NCBI GenBank assembly: GCA_013698495.1
Contig: JACCUV010000252.1
Location: 1-7,931, forward strand
Direction of reading: 5' to 3'
Length of the DNA stretch: 7,931 nucleotides
Source of the DNA: Chloroflexia bacterium
GTDB taxonomy: Bacteria; Chloroflexota; Chloroflexia; Thermomicrobiales; UBA6265
This document shows, one piece after another, positions 1-5,737 of this stretch. Position 1 is the first letter of the stretch. Every line of letters starts with the position of its first letter. The notes beneath the pieces were generated by a model. The model made no database searches and was not told the DNA's origin. It was given only the letters and a program-made list of their open reading frames with translations. The position numbers and the translations under genes were made by a program.

Positions 1-173
1 GTGTGATCCTTGCCGATTCCAACATTGTTGCCGACCCAGAACTGGGTGCCACGTTGGCGCACAACAATGGTCCCGGAACGAACGAACTGGCCATCGGCGC
101 GCTTGACGCCCAGGCGATTGGACTCGCTGTCACGTCCGTTGCGGGTGCTCCCGCCGCCTTTCTTGTGTGCCAT
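1..173 (-). CDS. rpmA: 50S ribosomal protein L27 (3' end outside the window)
   Basis: This is the N-terminal 57 residues of L27, a large-subunit protein whose N-terminal tail reaches toward the peptidyl transferase centre. The protein opens with MAHKKGGGSTRNGRDSES and continues through GVKRADGQFV, VRQRGTQFW and GNNVGIGKDH, all hallmark L27 segments in the right order. The frame is still open at the window edge, and about 30 C-terminal residues should lie beyond it. The ATG is preceded by a strong Shine-Dalgarno (AGAAGGAG, 9 nt upstream). L27 starts directly with MAHKK and lacks the short N-terminal extension that Firmicutes remove with the Prp protease. In agreement, no prp (ysxB) gene lies in the 56-bp gap after rplU. 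It is almost certainly cotranscribed with rplU. Confidence 0.97.
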   Translation of the reverse strand, partial: MAHKKGGGSTRNGRDSESNRLGVKRADGQFVRSGTIVVRQRGTQFWVGNNVGIGKDH

Positions 174-229
174 GAGGTGAAGCTCCTTCTGCGTCGCCGA
201 ACCCGCCGGCAGCGCATTGTCCAAGGTAC

Positions 230-583
230 TTAGGCAGAAATTCCGGTTATCGTCAATCGGGTTAGCTCCTGGCGGTGACCTGTGCGACGGCGGTAACGCT
301 TTTTGGCCTTGAACTTGAAGACGATGATCTTTTCGTCGCGGTCATGGAGGTCGATGTGGGCGCTGACCGTGGCCCCGTCGATGACCGGTGTGCCGATTTT
401 CGTTTCGCCATTGCCGCCAACAAACAGCACCTGATCGATGGTGACATCGGAACCGGCCTCGGCGTGGAGCCGCTCGACCGCGATTCGGTCACCGACCTTG
501 ACGCGATACTGTTTGCCGCCGGTCGCGATCACCGCGTAGGTTCCATCGGCGACGCTGTCCGTGACTGTTGTTTGATCCGTCAT
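230..583 (-). CDS. rplU: 50S ribosomal protein L21
   Basis: L21 is a 23S rRNA-binding protein of the large subunit. The predicted product has 117 residues. Recognisable family segments are YAVIATGGKQYRVKVGD at about residues 17-33, a central VDQVLF-like stretch (IDQVLFVGG), GTPVIDGATV, and the basic C-terminal signature KKRYRRRTGHRQ, which is typical of L21. The chosen ATG gives a 16-residue lead-in before the conserved core and has an AGGA ribosome binding site about 9 nt upstream. The frame stays open further upstream to an ATG at position 658, but those 25 extra residues resemble no L21 and would cover the probable leader region. The gene is first in an operon with rpmA and diverges from the haem genes. 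Confidence 0.96.
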   Translation of the reverse strand: MTDQTTVTDSVADGTYAVIATGGKQYRVKVGDRIAVERLHAEAGSDVTIDQVLFVGGNGETKIGTPVIDGATVSAHIDLHDRDEKIIVFKFKAKKRYRRRTGHRQELTRLTITGISA

Positions 584-725
584 CGCAATTATTCCTGCCC
601 AATCGGCTGAATGGCGGCGCGTGGTTTGCGGTCCCAAGGCGTTGGCGATCAATCGCACCGCGCCCGGTTACATTCATTTCAGCGGACCCAAAGCACTCGT
701 CCGCGTACGCAACGCACACAAAATG

Positions 726-742
726 GGGCGCGGTTTGCGCCC
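726..742 (-). promoter_or_regulatory. GC-rich hairpin at the start of the rplU leader
   Basis: On the minus strand, GGGCGC and GCGCCC flank a five-base AAACC loop, giving a six-pair all-GC stem. It is followed by CATTTTG. The predicted rplU transcript would begin only 3-4 nt upstream, so the hairpin would sit at the 5' end of the mRNA. It resembles a small attenuator, but the U-run is short; a 5' stabilising stem or part of an L21-responsive leader are alternatives. Function is inferred from position and shape only. Confidence 0.35.
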
Positions 743-751
743 AGACACATC

Positions 752-760
752 AGTATAGCA
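752..760 (-). promoter_or_regulatory. Extended -10 promoter for rplU-rpmA
   Basis: Read on the minus strand, the sequence is TGCTATACT: a TATACT -10 box preceded by a TG one base upstream, the extended -10 pattern of the housekeeping sigma factor. No good -35 hexamer is seen at 16-18 bp, which is acceptable for extended -10 promoters. The expected transcription start is near 745-746. That gives a leader of about 160 nt before the rplU start codon, long for a ribosomal protein mRNA in so compact a genome. Confidence 0.55.
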
Positions 761-854
761 CAGCATTCCCGGCGCCCGGCGAGGTGAAATCGGGTGCTTC
801 AACGCTCGGCGAATTTGCCGGTGAGGGCGCCAATTGTGGCAATCCTGCACTGGA

Positions 855-883
855 TGACAGGGTTCGCTGGACCGAACCTGTCA
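855..883. promoter_or_regulatory. Imperfect inverted repeat upstream of hemCD, possible operator or leader hairpin
   Basis: The left arm is TGACAG-G-GTTCG and the right arm is CGAACCTGTCA, separated by the six bases CTGGAC. The arms match over 11 bp with a single extra G in the left arm. The repeat ends 40 bp before the hemCD ATG and lies between the two divergent transcription units. It could be a binding site for a dimeric regulator or a stem-loop in the hemCD leader. No known operator consensus was recognised. Confidence 0.4.
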
Positions 884-923
884 CAATGCGGTCAACACTC
901 GAATCGATCCTGCGACTGGCGAC

Positions 924-2678
924 ATGTCTCCATTGATTGCGACCTCCAGCCAACAGAAGAATGCGGTTACTCGCCTGGCGCTTGGCGCCCGTGGCAGCGC
1001 CCTGGCGATGTGGCAAGCGAATGCAGTCCGTGAGGCGCTACTCGAAACCTTCCCTGGGCTGGTTGTCGATTTCCACGCGATCCGGACCGAAGGCGATGTC
1101 GACCAGACTTCGTCGCTGATGAAAATCGGCGGCCGCGGCGTTTTCGCTTCCACGCTCCAGGCAGCACTGCTCGACCGCGCAATCGATCTGGCGGTGCACT
1201 CAGCCAAGGATGTGCCGACGATCGAGCCGGTTGGACTCGCCCTGGCCGCGTTTCCGATGCGTGAGGACGCCCGGGACGCGGTCGTGTCGCGTCATGGGGT
1301 TGGCTTGGCGGAACTCCCGGACTCACCGGTGATTGGCACATCGTCGCGGCGTCGGGCAGTGCAAGTCCAGGCGATCCGGCCCGACGCGACAGTGATTGAC
1401 CTGCGCGGGAACATCGACACCCGCCTTCGCAAAGCGTCGACCACTGACTACGACGCCGTGATTCTGGCGGCGGCCGGTCTGCTGCGGATGGGTTGGCAGG
1501 ATCGAATCGCGGAATATCTGTCGATTGATGAATTCACTCCCTCGCCGGGCCAGGGAGCCCTTGCCATCGAAACGCGGGTCGATCCCGATCCGGCCTTCGC
1601 GATCGCCCACTCACTCGATTGCTCCGAGGTGTCATTGGCGGTCCGCCTCGAGCGCGAATTTTTGCGAGCGATGGGTGGGGGATGCACAACCCCTGTCGGA
1701 TCGTACGCCATGGTCATTGGCGACACCGTTCACTTCCGCGCAATGATGGCGTCTGACGACGGGGTCAGGTTGGCGAGACAGCGACGCGAGTATCCGATTG
1801 GATCGGCTCACGACGAGGTGTGGGATCTGGCCGACCAGATGACGGCGGAACTTGCTCCGAAGTGGCCGGGAATCGATCTCGACTCCACTTCCGATTCGGT
1901 AAGACCGCTATTCCGGAAACAGGTGCTTGTCACTGGCGCCCAAGACCTGGTGGAGAGATTGAGTGCGGTGTTCGGCGCCGAGGGAGCAGGGGTGCTATCG
2001 ATGCGGACTCTCGACATCTCGCCAACCTCGACGCCGGACGCGCTCGCCGCAGCGCTTGAGCAGGCCGCAACAGGAGTGTTCGATTGGTTGGTGGTGACCA
2101 GCAAGCAAACTGTCCCGGGATTGGTTGAGTTCGGCGCGGCCCGCCTGGACGGGAAGGTGAAAATCGCGACGGTTGGACAATCGACGGCACGTGCACTGGC
2201 CGAGGCGGGTTTGACGGCCGATCTTGTGCCCACCTTGCAAACGGGCGAAGCCCTGATAGCCGCATTCGATACGATGGGACTGGCGGGAAATAACCTCCTA
2301 TGCTTGCTTGGGAATTTGGCGAGCGATTTGGTGGTAACGAGCCTGAACGCCCGTGGCGCCACTGCCCAACGTGTCGAAAGCTACCAGGTCCAGGGAGCTG
2401 GCGACGTTCCGACGCAGACACGCGAGGCAGTGCGGGCCGGTCGAGTCGATTTGATGGTATTTTCATCGCCGTCGTCGGTCGGCACAGCGGCCAGGCTGCT
2501 TGGGGCCGATCTGGCCGCACTCTCCGGGGCCTGCCTGGCCGCTATCGGCCCGACGACGCAGGGCGCAATGGAATCCTTGGGACTCACGGCTCACGTTATC
2601 GCGGACGACCCCGCTCCGGAAGGCGTGGTCGCGGCTTGTCGCCGGTATTTTGGGTTGCGGGCGGGATTGGGGGCTTGA
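924..2678 (+). CDS. hemC: Fused porphobilinogen deaminase / uroporphyrinogen-III synthase (HemC-HemD)
   Basis: This cytosolic bifunctional protein has 584 residues. Residues 18 to about 315 are porphobilinogen deaminase, which links four porphobilinogens into hydroxymethylbilane. It shows the start motif LALGARGSALAMWQ (R23), the active-site HSAKDVP with catalytic D96 and K95, GTSSRRR (R143 and R144 in the substrate-binding arginine positions), LRGNIDTRL (R161, R167), and GGGCTTPVG with C254 as the expected dipyrromethane cofactor attachment. Residues about 332-580 are a HemD domain, which inverts ring D to give uroporphyrinogen III; it shows VLVTGA, TVGQSTARALAEAGL, LNARGATAQRVESYQV, VFSSPSSV and IGPTTQGAMESLGL. 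HemC alone is usually about 310 residues and HemD about 250, so both halves are full length. The linker is short and no stop separates the domains. The ATG lacks a clear Shine-Dalgarno, but its 17-residue lead-in is reasonable. hemB follows after 4 bp. Confidence 0.95.
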   Translation: MSPLIATSSQQKNAVTRLALGARGSALAMWQANAVREALLETFPGLVVDFHAIRTEGDVDQTSSLMKIGGRGVFASTLQAALLDRAIDLAVHSAKDVPTIEPVGLALAAFPMREDARDAVVSRHGVGLAELPDSPVIGTSSRRRAVQVQAIRPDATVIDLRGNIDTRLRKASTTDYDAVILAAAGLLRMGWQDRIAEYLSIDEFTPSPGQGALAIETRVDPDPAFAIAHSLDCSEVSLAVRLEREFLRAMGGGCTTPVGSYAMVIGDTVHFRAMMASDDGVRLARQRREYPIGSAHDEVWDLADQMTAELAPKWPGIDLDSTSDSVRPLFRKQVLVTGAQDLVERLSAVFGAEGAGVLSMRTLDISPTSTPDALAAALEQAATGVFDWLVVTSKQTVPGLVEFGAARLDGKVKIATVGQSTARALAEAGLTADLVPTLQTGEALIAAFDTMGLAGNNLLCLLGNLASDLVVTSLNARGATAQRVESYQVQGAGDVPTQTREAVRAGRVDLMVFSSPSSVGTAARLLGADLAALSGACLAAIGPTTQGAMESLGLTAHVIADDPAPEGVVAACRRYFGLRAGLGA

Positions 2679-2682
2679 GCAG

Positions 2683-3693
2683 ATGATCATTGGAAACACG
2701 ACCGTCGAAACGATTCGATCGCCGCGCTTCCAGCGCACGCGACGGCTGCGGACGTCACCCGCAATCCGCGACTTCGTGCGCGAGAATCGGCTCTTACCGA
2801 GTGACTTCATCTACCCGCTGTTCGTGGTCGAGGGCCAGTCTGTACGCCGCGAAATACCTTCAATGCCAGGGCAGCACCAGCTCTCGGTCGACCAGCTTGG
2901 GGCCGAGGTCCGCGAGTTGAAGGGCTTGGGAATTCCGGGCGTGCTGCTGTTCGGGATTCCCGATGTCAAGGACGCCGAGGCCAGTGGCGCCTGGAATCCG
3001 GACGGCATCGTCCAGCGGGCCGTGCGTGAAATCAAGCGGAACGACCCTGATCTGCTTACGATCACCGATGTCTGCGCGTGCGAGTACACCGATCATGGGC
3101 ATTGCGGGGTCGTGATCAATGGCGCGATTGACAATGACCTGACCTTGCCATTGCTCGCCGGCATTGCCGTCAGCCATGCCGAAGCAGGCGCCGACATTGT
3201 GGCCCCGTCGGACATGATGGACGGCAGAGTCGCGGCGATTCGCGAGGCGCTGGATAGGTCGGGATATCCAATGACGCCGATCATGTCGTACGCGGCGAAG
3301 TATGCCTCGGCCTACTACGGGCCGTTTCGCGAGGCGGCGCAGAGCGCGCCCAGCTTCGGAGATCGCCGGTCGCACCAGATGGACCCCGCCAACGCCCGTG
3401 AAGCGCTGCGCGAAATCGCGATCGACCTGGTGGAGGGGGCAGACCTGATCATCGTCAAGCCCGCCTTGTCGTATCTCGACATCCTGCACGCTGCCCGCGC
3501 GGCCTTCGATGTGCCGCTGACTGCCTACAATGTGTCTGGCGAATACGCGATGATCAAGGCCGCCGCCGTCAATGGCTGGATCGATGAGCAGGGACTGACA
3601 TTGGAGACACTGCTCTCGATGAAGCGCGCCGGGGCGGACAGGATCATCACCTATCACGCGAAGGAAGCGGCCGCCTGGTTGGGATCGGCCTGA
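2683..3693 (+). CDS. hemB: Porphobilinogen synthase (delta-aminolevulinic acid dehydratase)
   Basis: HemB condenses two 5-aminolevulinate molecules to porphobilinogen. At 336 residues it matches the usual length of the family. Visible signatures are the N-terminal RFQRTRRLR and FIYPLFVVEG, the zinc-binding loop DVCACEYTDHGHCG with the three cysteines C131, C133 and C141, the lysine of SYAAKYASAYYGPFR (K206), and the second Schiff-base lysine in LIIVKPALSY (K259). The C-terminal AYNVSGEYAM and HAKEAAAWL are also typical. The three-cysteine loop predicts a zinc-dependent enzyme rather than the aspartate-rich magnesium type. The frame is open upstream into hemCD, but the ATG 4 bp after the hemCD stop gives the family-like N-terminus. 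A full Shine-Dalgarno is absent (GAG only), so translational coupling to hemCD is likely. Confidence 0.96.
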   Translation: MIIGNTTVETIRSPRFQRTRRLRTSPAIRDFVRENRLLPSDFIYPLFVVEGQSVRREIPSMPGQHQLSVDQLGAEVRELKGLGIPGVLLFGIPDVKDAEASGAWNPDGIVQRAVREIKRNDPDLLTITDVCACEYTDHGHCGVVINGAIDNDLTLPLLAGIAVSHAEAGADIVAPSDMMDGRVAAIREALDRSGYPMTPIMSYAAKYASAYYGPFREAAQSAPSFGDRRSHQMDPANAREALREIAIDLVEGADLIIVKPALSYLDILHAARAAFDVPLTAYNVSGEYAMIKAAAVNGWIDEQGLTLETLLSMKRAGADRIITYHAKEAAAWLGSA

Positions 3694-3710
3694 CGAATGT
3701 TGGAACTGTC

Positions 3711-4844
3711 ATGAGCCATAGCAATCGGGCGGAGCAAGCTCCGCCACCCTACCCGACCACTTTAGAACAAGAACTGGCAAAGATGACAACCGTTACGGAG
3801 CCGCTCACCCGAATGACCGGCCGCGAGCGATTCCTCGCCACCGCCGCTCGCAAGCAAACCGATACGACGCCGGTCTGGTTCATGCGACAGGCGGGTCGCT
3901 GCTTGCCCGAGTATCGCGCGCTGCGGGAGCGACATCCGTTTCTCGAGGTCGCGCGCACGCCCGAGCTCGCCGTCGCGGCGACGATGATGCCGGTCGATCG
4001 CCTCGGGGTGGACGGCGCCGTGCTGTTCGCCGACATCATGTTGCCGCTCGATGGCATGGGTGTCGAGTTTGAGATTCGGCCCGGTGTCGGTCCGGTCATC
4101 GCCAGTCCCATCCGAACCGCCGCCGACATCGAACGCATTCGAGTGGTCGACCCGGAAGAGGGCACTCCGTATGTGCTGGAAGCGCTGAAATTGCTGCGTG
4201 AGACGCTCGGCGACCGAGCGGCCACGCTTGGGTTCGCGGGAGCGCCGTTCACGATGGCCTGCTACCTCGTCGATGGACGACCGTCGAAGGAGTATCCCAG
4301 GACCAAGGCGATGATGTACGGCGAACCAGATTTGTGGCGCGCCCTTATGAGCAAACTCTGCGAGATCACGACGCGATACCTGGAAGGGCAGGTGCGTGCC
4401 GGGGCCGACGCCGTGCAACTGTTCGATTCGTGGTTGGGACTCGTCGACCCCGACTCGTATCGAGAGAAGGTGGGGCCGTACACCGCCGCCATCTTCGATC
4501 GGCTTCGCAGCCTGGCGCCGACAATCCACTTCAGCACGGGCACGGGGCATCTGTTGGCGGATATCGCCGCCACGCACCCATCGATCGTTAGCGTCGATTG
4601 GCGGCTGCGGCTCGACGAGGCCTGGGACGTCGTTGGACCGGAGATTGGCATCCAGGGCAATCTCGATCCTTCGATGCTGATGGCTCCATGGACGACCGTC
4701 GAGGTCGCTGTTCGCGACATCCTGGATCGCGCAAACGGCCGACCATGTCACATCTTCAATCTCGGGCACGGGCTGCATCCCGAAACTGACCCGGATCAAT
4801 TGAGCCGCATTGTTGAACTCGTGCATGAGTATCGGGCCGGGTAA
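3711..4844 (+). CDS. hemE: Uroporphyrinogen decarboxylase
   Basis: HemE removes the four acetate carboxyls of uroporphyrinogen III to give coproporphyrinogen III. This frame encodes 377 residues. Signatures, numbered from the first ATG, are PVWFMRQAGRCLPEYR (R59 and R63), FADIMLPLD with the catalytic aspartate D108, GFAGAPFTMACYLVDG (Y185), QLFDSWLG (S240), VDWRLRLDEA, QGNLDPSMLMAPW and FNLGHGLHPETDPD (H353). The overall pattern is close to the Bacillus-type enzyme. The start is uncertain. Family members usually begin about 10-20 residues before the MRQAGR motif. The ATGs at 3783 (353 residues) and 3813 (343 residues) fit the usual length better than 3711, and the stretch 3711-3782 carries a perfect palindrome. 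The 3711 start has only a weak GGA ribosome site but lies 17 bp after hemB. Confidence 0.95.
   Translation: MSHSNRAEQAPPPYPTTLEQELAKMTTVTEPLTRMTGRERFLATAARKQTDTTPVWFMRQAGRCLPEYRALRERHPFLEVARTPELAVAATMMPVDRLGVDGAVLFADIMLPLDGMGVEFEIRPGVGPVIASPIRTAADIERIRVVDPEEGTPYVLEALKLLRETLGDRAATLGFAGAPFTMACYLVDGRPSKEYPRTKAMMYGEPDLWRALMSKLCEITTRYLEGQVRAGADAVQLFDSWLGLVDPDSYREKVGPYTAAIFDRLRSLAPTIHFSTGTGHLLADIAATHPSIVSVDWRLRLDEAWDVVGPEIGIQGNLDPSMLMAPWTTVEVAVRDILDRANGRPCHIFNLGHGLHPETDPDQLSRIVELVHEYRAG
3728..3745. repeat. Perfect inverted repeat near the hemE start
   Basis: GGCGGAGC and GCTCCGCC are perfect 8-bp inverted copies separated by AA. As RNA this would form a seven-pair GC-rich stem with a CAAG loop. 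It lies between hemB and the family-typical start codons of hemE, and is followed by a C/A-rich rather than T-rich stretch, so it is not a canonical terminator. It may be a processing or mRNA-stability hairpin or a copy of a small dispersed palindrome; one window cannot show whether it recurs. Confidence 0.5.
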
Positions 4845-4897
4845 CAGCGCTGTCTCAAGACGTGGCGCGCCATTCATCGAGGGACCACCAATCCACC

Positions 4898-4903
4898 TAT
4901 ACT
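4898..4903 (+). promoter_or_regulatory. Probable -10 box of the response regulator / sensor kinase operon
   Basis: TATACT lies 60 bp before the response-regulator start and differs from the consensus TATAAT at one base. A transcription start near 4909-4911 would give a leader of roughly 50 nt. The -35 region is weak (TTCATC at 4873-4878 with non-ideal spacing), so activator dependence is possible. The element indicates that the two-component genes are transcribed separately from hemE, whose stop codon is 53 bp upstream. Confidence 0.45.
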
Positions 4904-4925
4904 CAACTCGAAGAAACGAGGAGTC

Positions 4926-4961
4926 ATGGGCTTTCCTCGAGATGGAGGCGTGCCGCAATGA
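4926..4961 (+). CDS. Possible 11-codon upstream reading frame overlapping the regulator start
   Basis: An ATG just downstream of the predicted transcription start opens a frame encoding MGFPRDGGVPQ. Its TGA overlaps the response-regulator ATG in an ATGA arrangement, a classic geometry for translational coupling. A GAGGAG sequence stands only 2 nt before its ATG, too close for efficient initiation. The good ribosome site GGAGG for the response regulator lies inside this frame. The peptide resembles nothing I know, and the frame may be chance. Confidence 0.25.
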   Translation: MGFPRDGGVPQ

Positions 4962-5737
4962 AGCAGTCGCGATCGCCTGACGCGCAAACACGCGTGCTGG
5001 TGGTCGATGACGAACCGAATATCCGGGAAATGATCGCCATCAATCTTCAACGCGAAGGTCTTCAGGTCGTGTTCGCGGAAGATGGGCACGAGGCGATCGA
5101 AGCTGCCCGCGCGCACGAGCCAGACCTGATCGTGCTCGATATCATGATGCCCGGTATCGATGGATTTCAGGTCTGCCGCACGATTCGCGAGGAATCGACG
5201 GTTCCGATCCTGCTGCTTTCGGCCCGAGGCGAGGAGATTGACCGCATTGTTGGGCTGGAATTGGGCGCCGATGACTTCCTGGTCAAACCGTTTGCGATGC
5301 GGGAACTGGTGGCCCGCGTCCGCGCCATGTTGCGACGCGCCCGGATGGCGAGCGCCAACGGACCCGACGAGGCGCCCATCGACCCTGGCAGCGGGATTGG
5401 CCTCAAGTCGCAGGTGTTTGCGCAACACCAGACGATCAACGCCGGGGATGTCACGATCGATACGGCCCGGCGCGAGGCCACCCTTGGCGGCACCGTACTT
5501 GCTCTGAAACCAAAGGAGTTCGACCTGTTGGTGTACTTTGCCCGGCATCCTGGCATCGTCCTGACGCGAGATGCCCTGCTTCGCGAAGTGTGGGGGTACG
5601 ACTTCCCGGTCGATACGCGAACCGTCGACGTGCACGTGCGCTGGCTACGCCAGAAAATCGAGCAGGATCCCAGTCTGCCGCTCCGGATCCAAACCATGCG
5701 CGGGCATGGCTATCGGTTCGTGACCCATGACGGCTGA
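4958..5737 (+). CDS. OmpR/PhoB-family response regulator
   Basis: This cytosolic DNA-binding regulator of 259 residues should be phosphorylated by the adjacent kinase. The receiver domain (about 11-125) has the acidic pair D17/D18 in VLVVDDEPN, the phospho-acceptor D61 in LIVLDIMMPGIDG, S88 in LLLSAR, and K110 in DFLVKPF. A linker of about 35 residues leads to a winged-helix DNA-binding domain (about 160-256) with LALKPKEFDLL, VLTRDALLREVWGYDF, RTVDVHVRWLRQKIE and the C-terminal RGHGYRF. The ATG was chosen because GGAGG lies 9 nt upstream and the receiver fold starts about 10 residues in. A GTG at 4862 in the same frame would add 32 residues without receiver similarity and would run across the promoter. 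The partner and family type suggest a PhoB/PhoP-like regulator, but the target genes cannot be read from the sequence. Confidence 0.95.
   Translation: MKQSRSPDAQTRVLVVDDEPNIREMIAINLQREGLQVVFAEDGHEAIEAARAHEPDLIVLDIMMPGIDGFQVCRTIREESTVPILLLSARGEEIDRIVGLELGADDFLVKPFAMRELVARVRAMLRRARMASANGPDEAPIDPGSGIGLKSQVFAQHQTINAGDVTIDTARREATLGGTVLALKPKEFDLLVYFARHPGIVLTRDALLREVWGYDFPVDTRTVDVHVRWLRQKIEQDPSLPLRIQTMRGHGYRFVTHDG

Larger units (their letters stand above)
584..923. other. Divergent intergenic region between rplU and hemCD
   Basis: About 340 bp contain no convincing gene. From left to right the region holds the probable rplU leader (584 to about 746), the extended -10 promoter of rplU (752-760), and an imperfect inverted repeat (855-883) about 40 bp before the hemCD start codon. 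The rplU leader contains further possible pairings, including GCGTACGC at 703-710 and a long-range GGCGCG...CGCGCC pair. No strong promoter for hemCD was found by eye: the best pair, TTGCCG (815-820) with GGCAAT (838-843) at 17 bp spacing, is weak. Confidence 0.6.

Noticed and set aside
584..658. Upstream ATG for L21
   Set aside because: The 25 extra residues are unlike L21, and the ATG at 583 has an AGGA site.
815..843. Possible hemCD promoter TTGCCG / GGCAAT with 17-bp spacing
   Set aside because: The -35 matches at four and the -10 at only three of six bases. In this region such a match is expected by chance.
568..936. Plus-strand open frame across the rplU-hemC spacer
   Set aside because: It overlaps the end of rplU, the promoter and the hemCD start, has no ribosome site of note, and gives a product with no family features.
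2500..2682. Upstream extension of hemB inside hemCD
   Set aside because: The 61 extra residues overlap the coding HemD domain and do not look like HemB. The ATG at 2683 gives the family N-terminus.
4862..4957. GTG start for the response regulator
   Set aside because: It would add 32 residues without receiver similarity across the promoter. The ATG at 4958 has a proper GGAGG site.
3762..4991. Long open frame antisense to hemE (409 codons)
   Set aside because: It lies opposite a gene with all HemE catalytic motifs. Its product has no recognisable domain, and such shadows are usual in GC-rich coding DNA.
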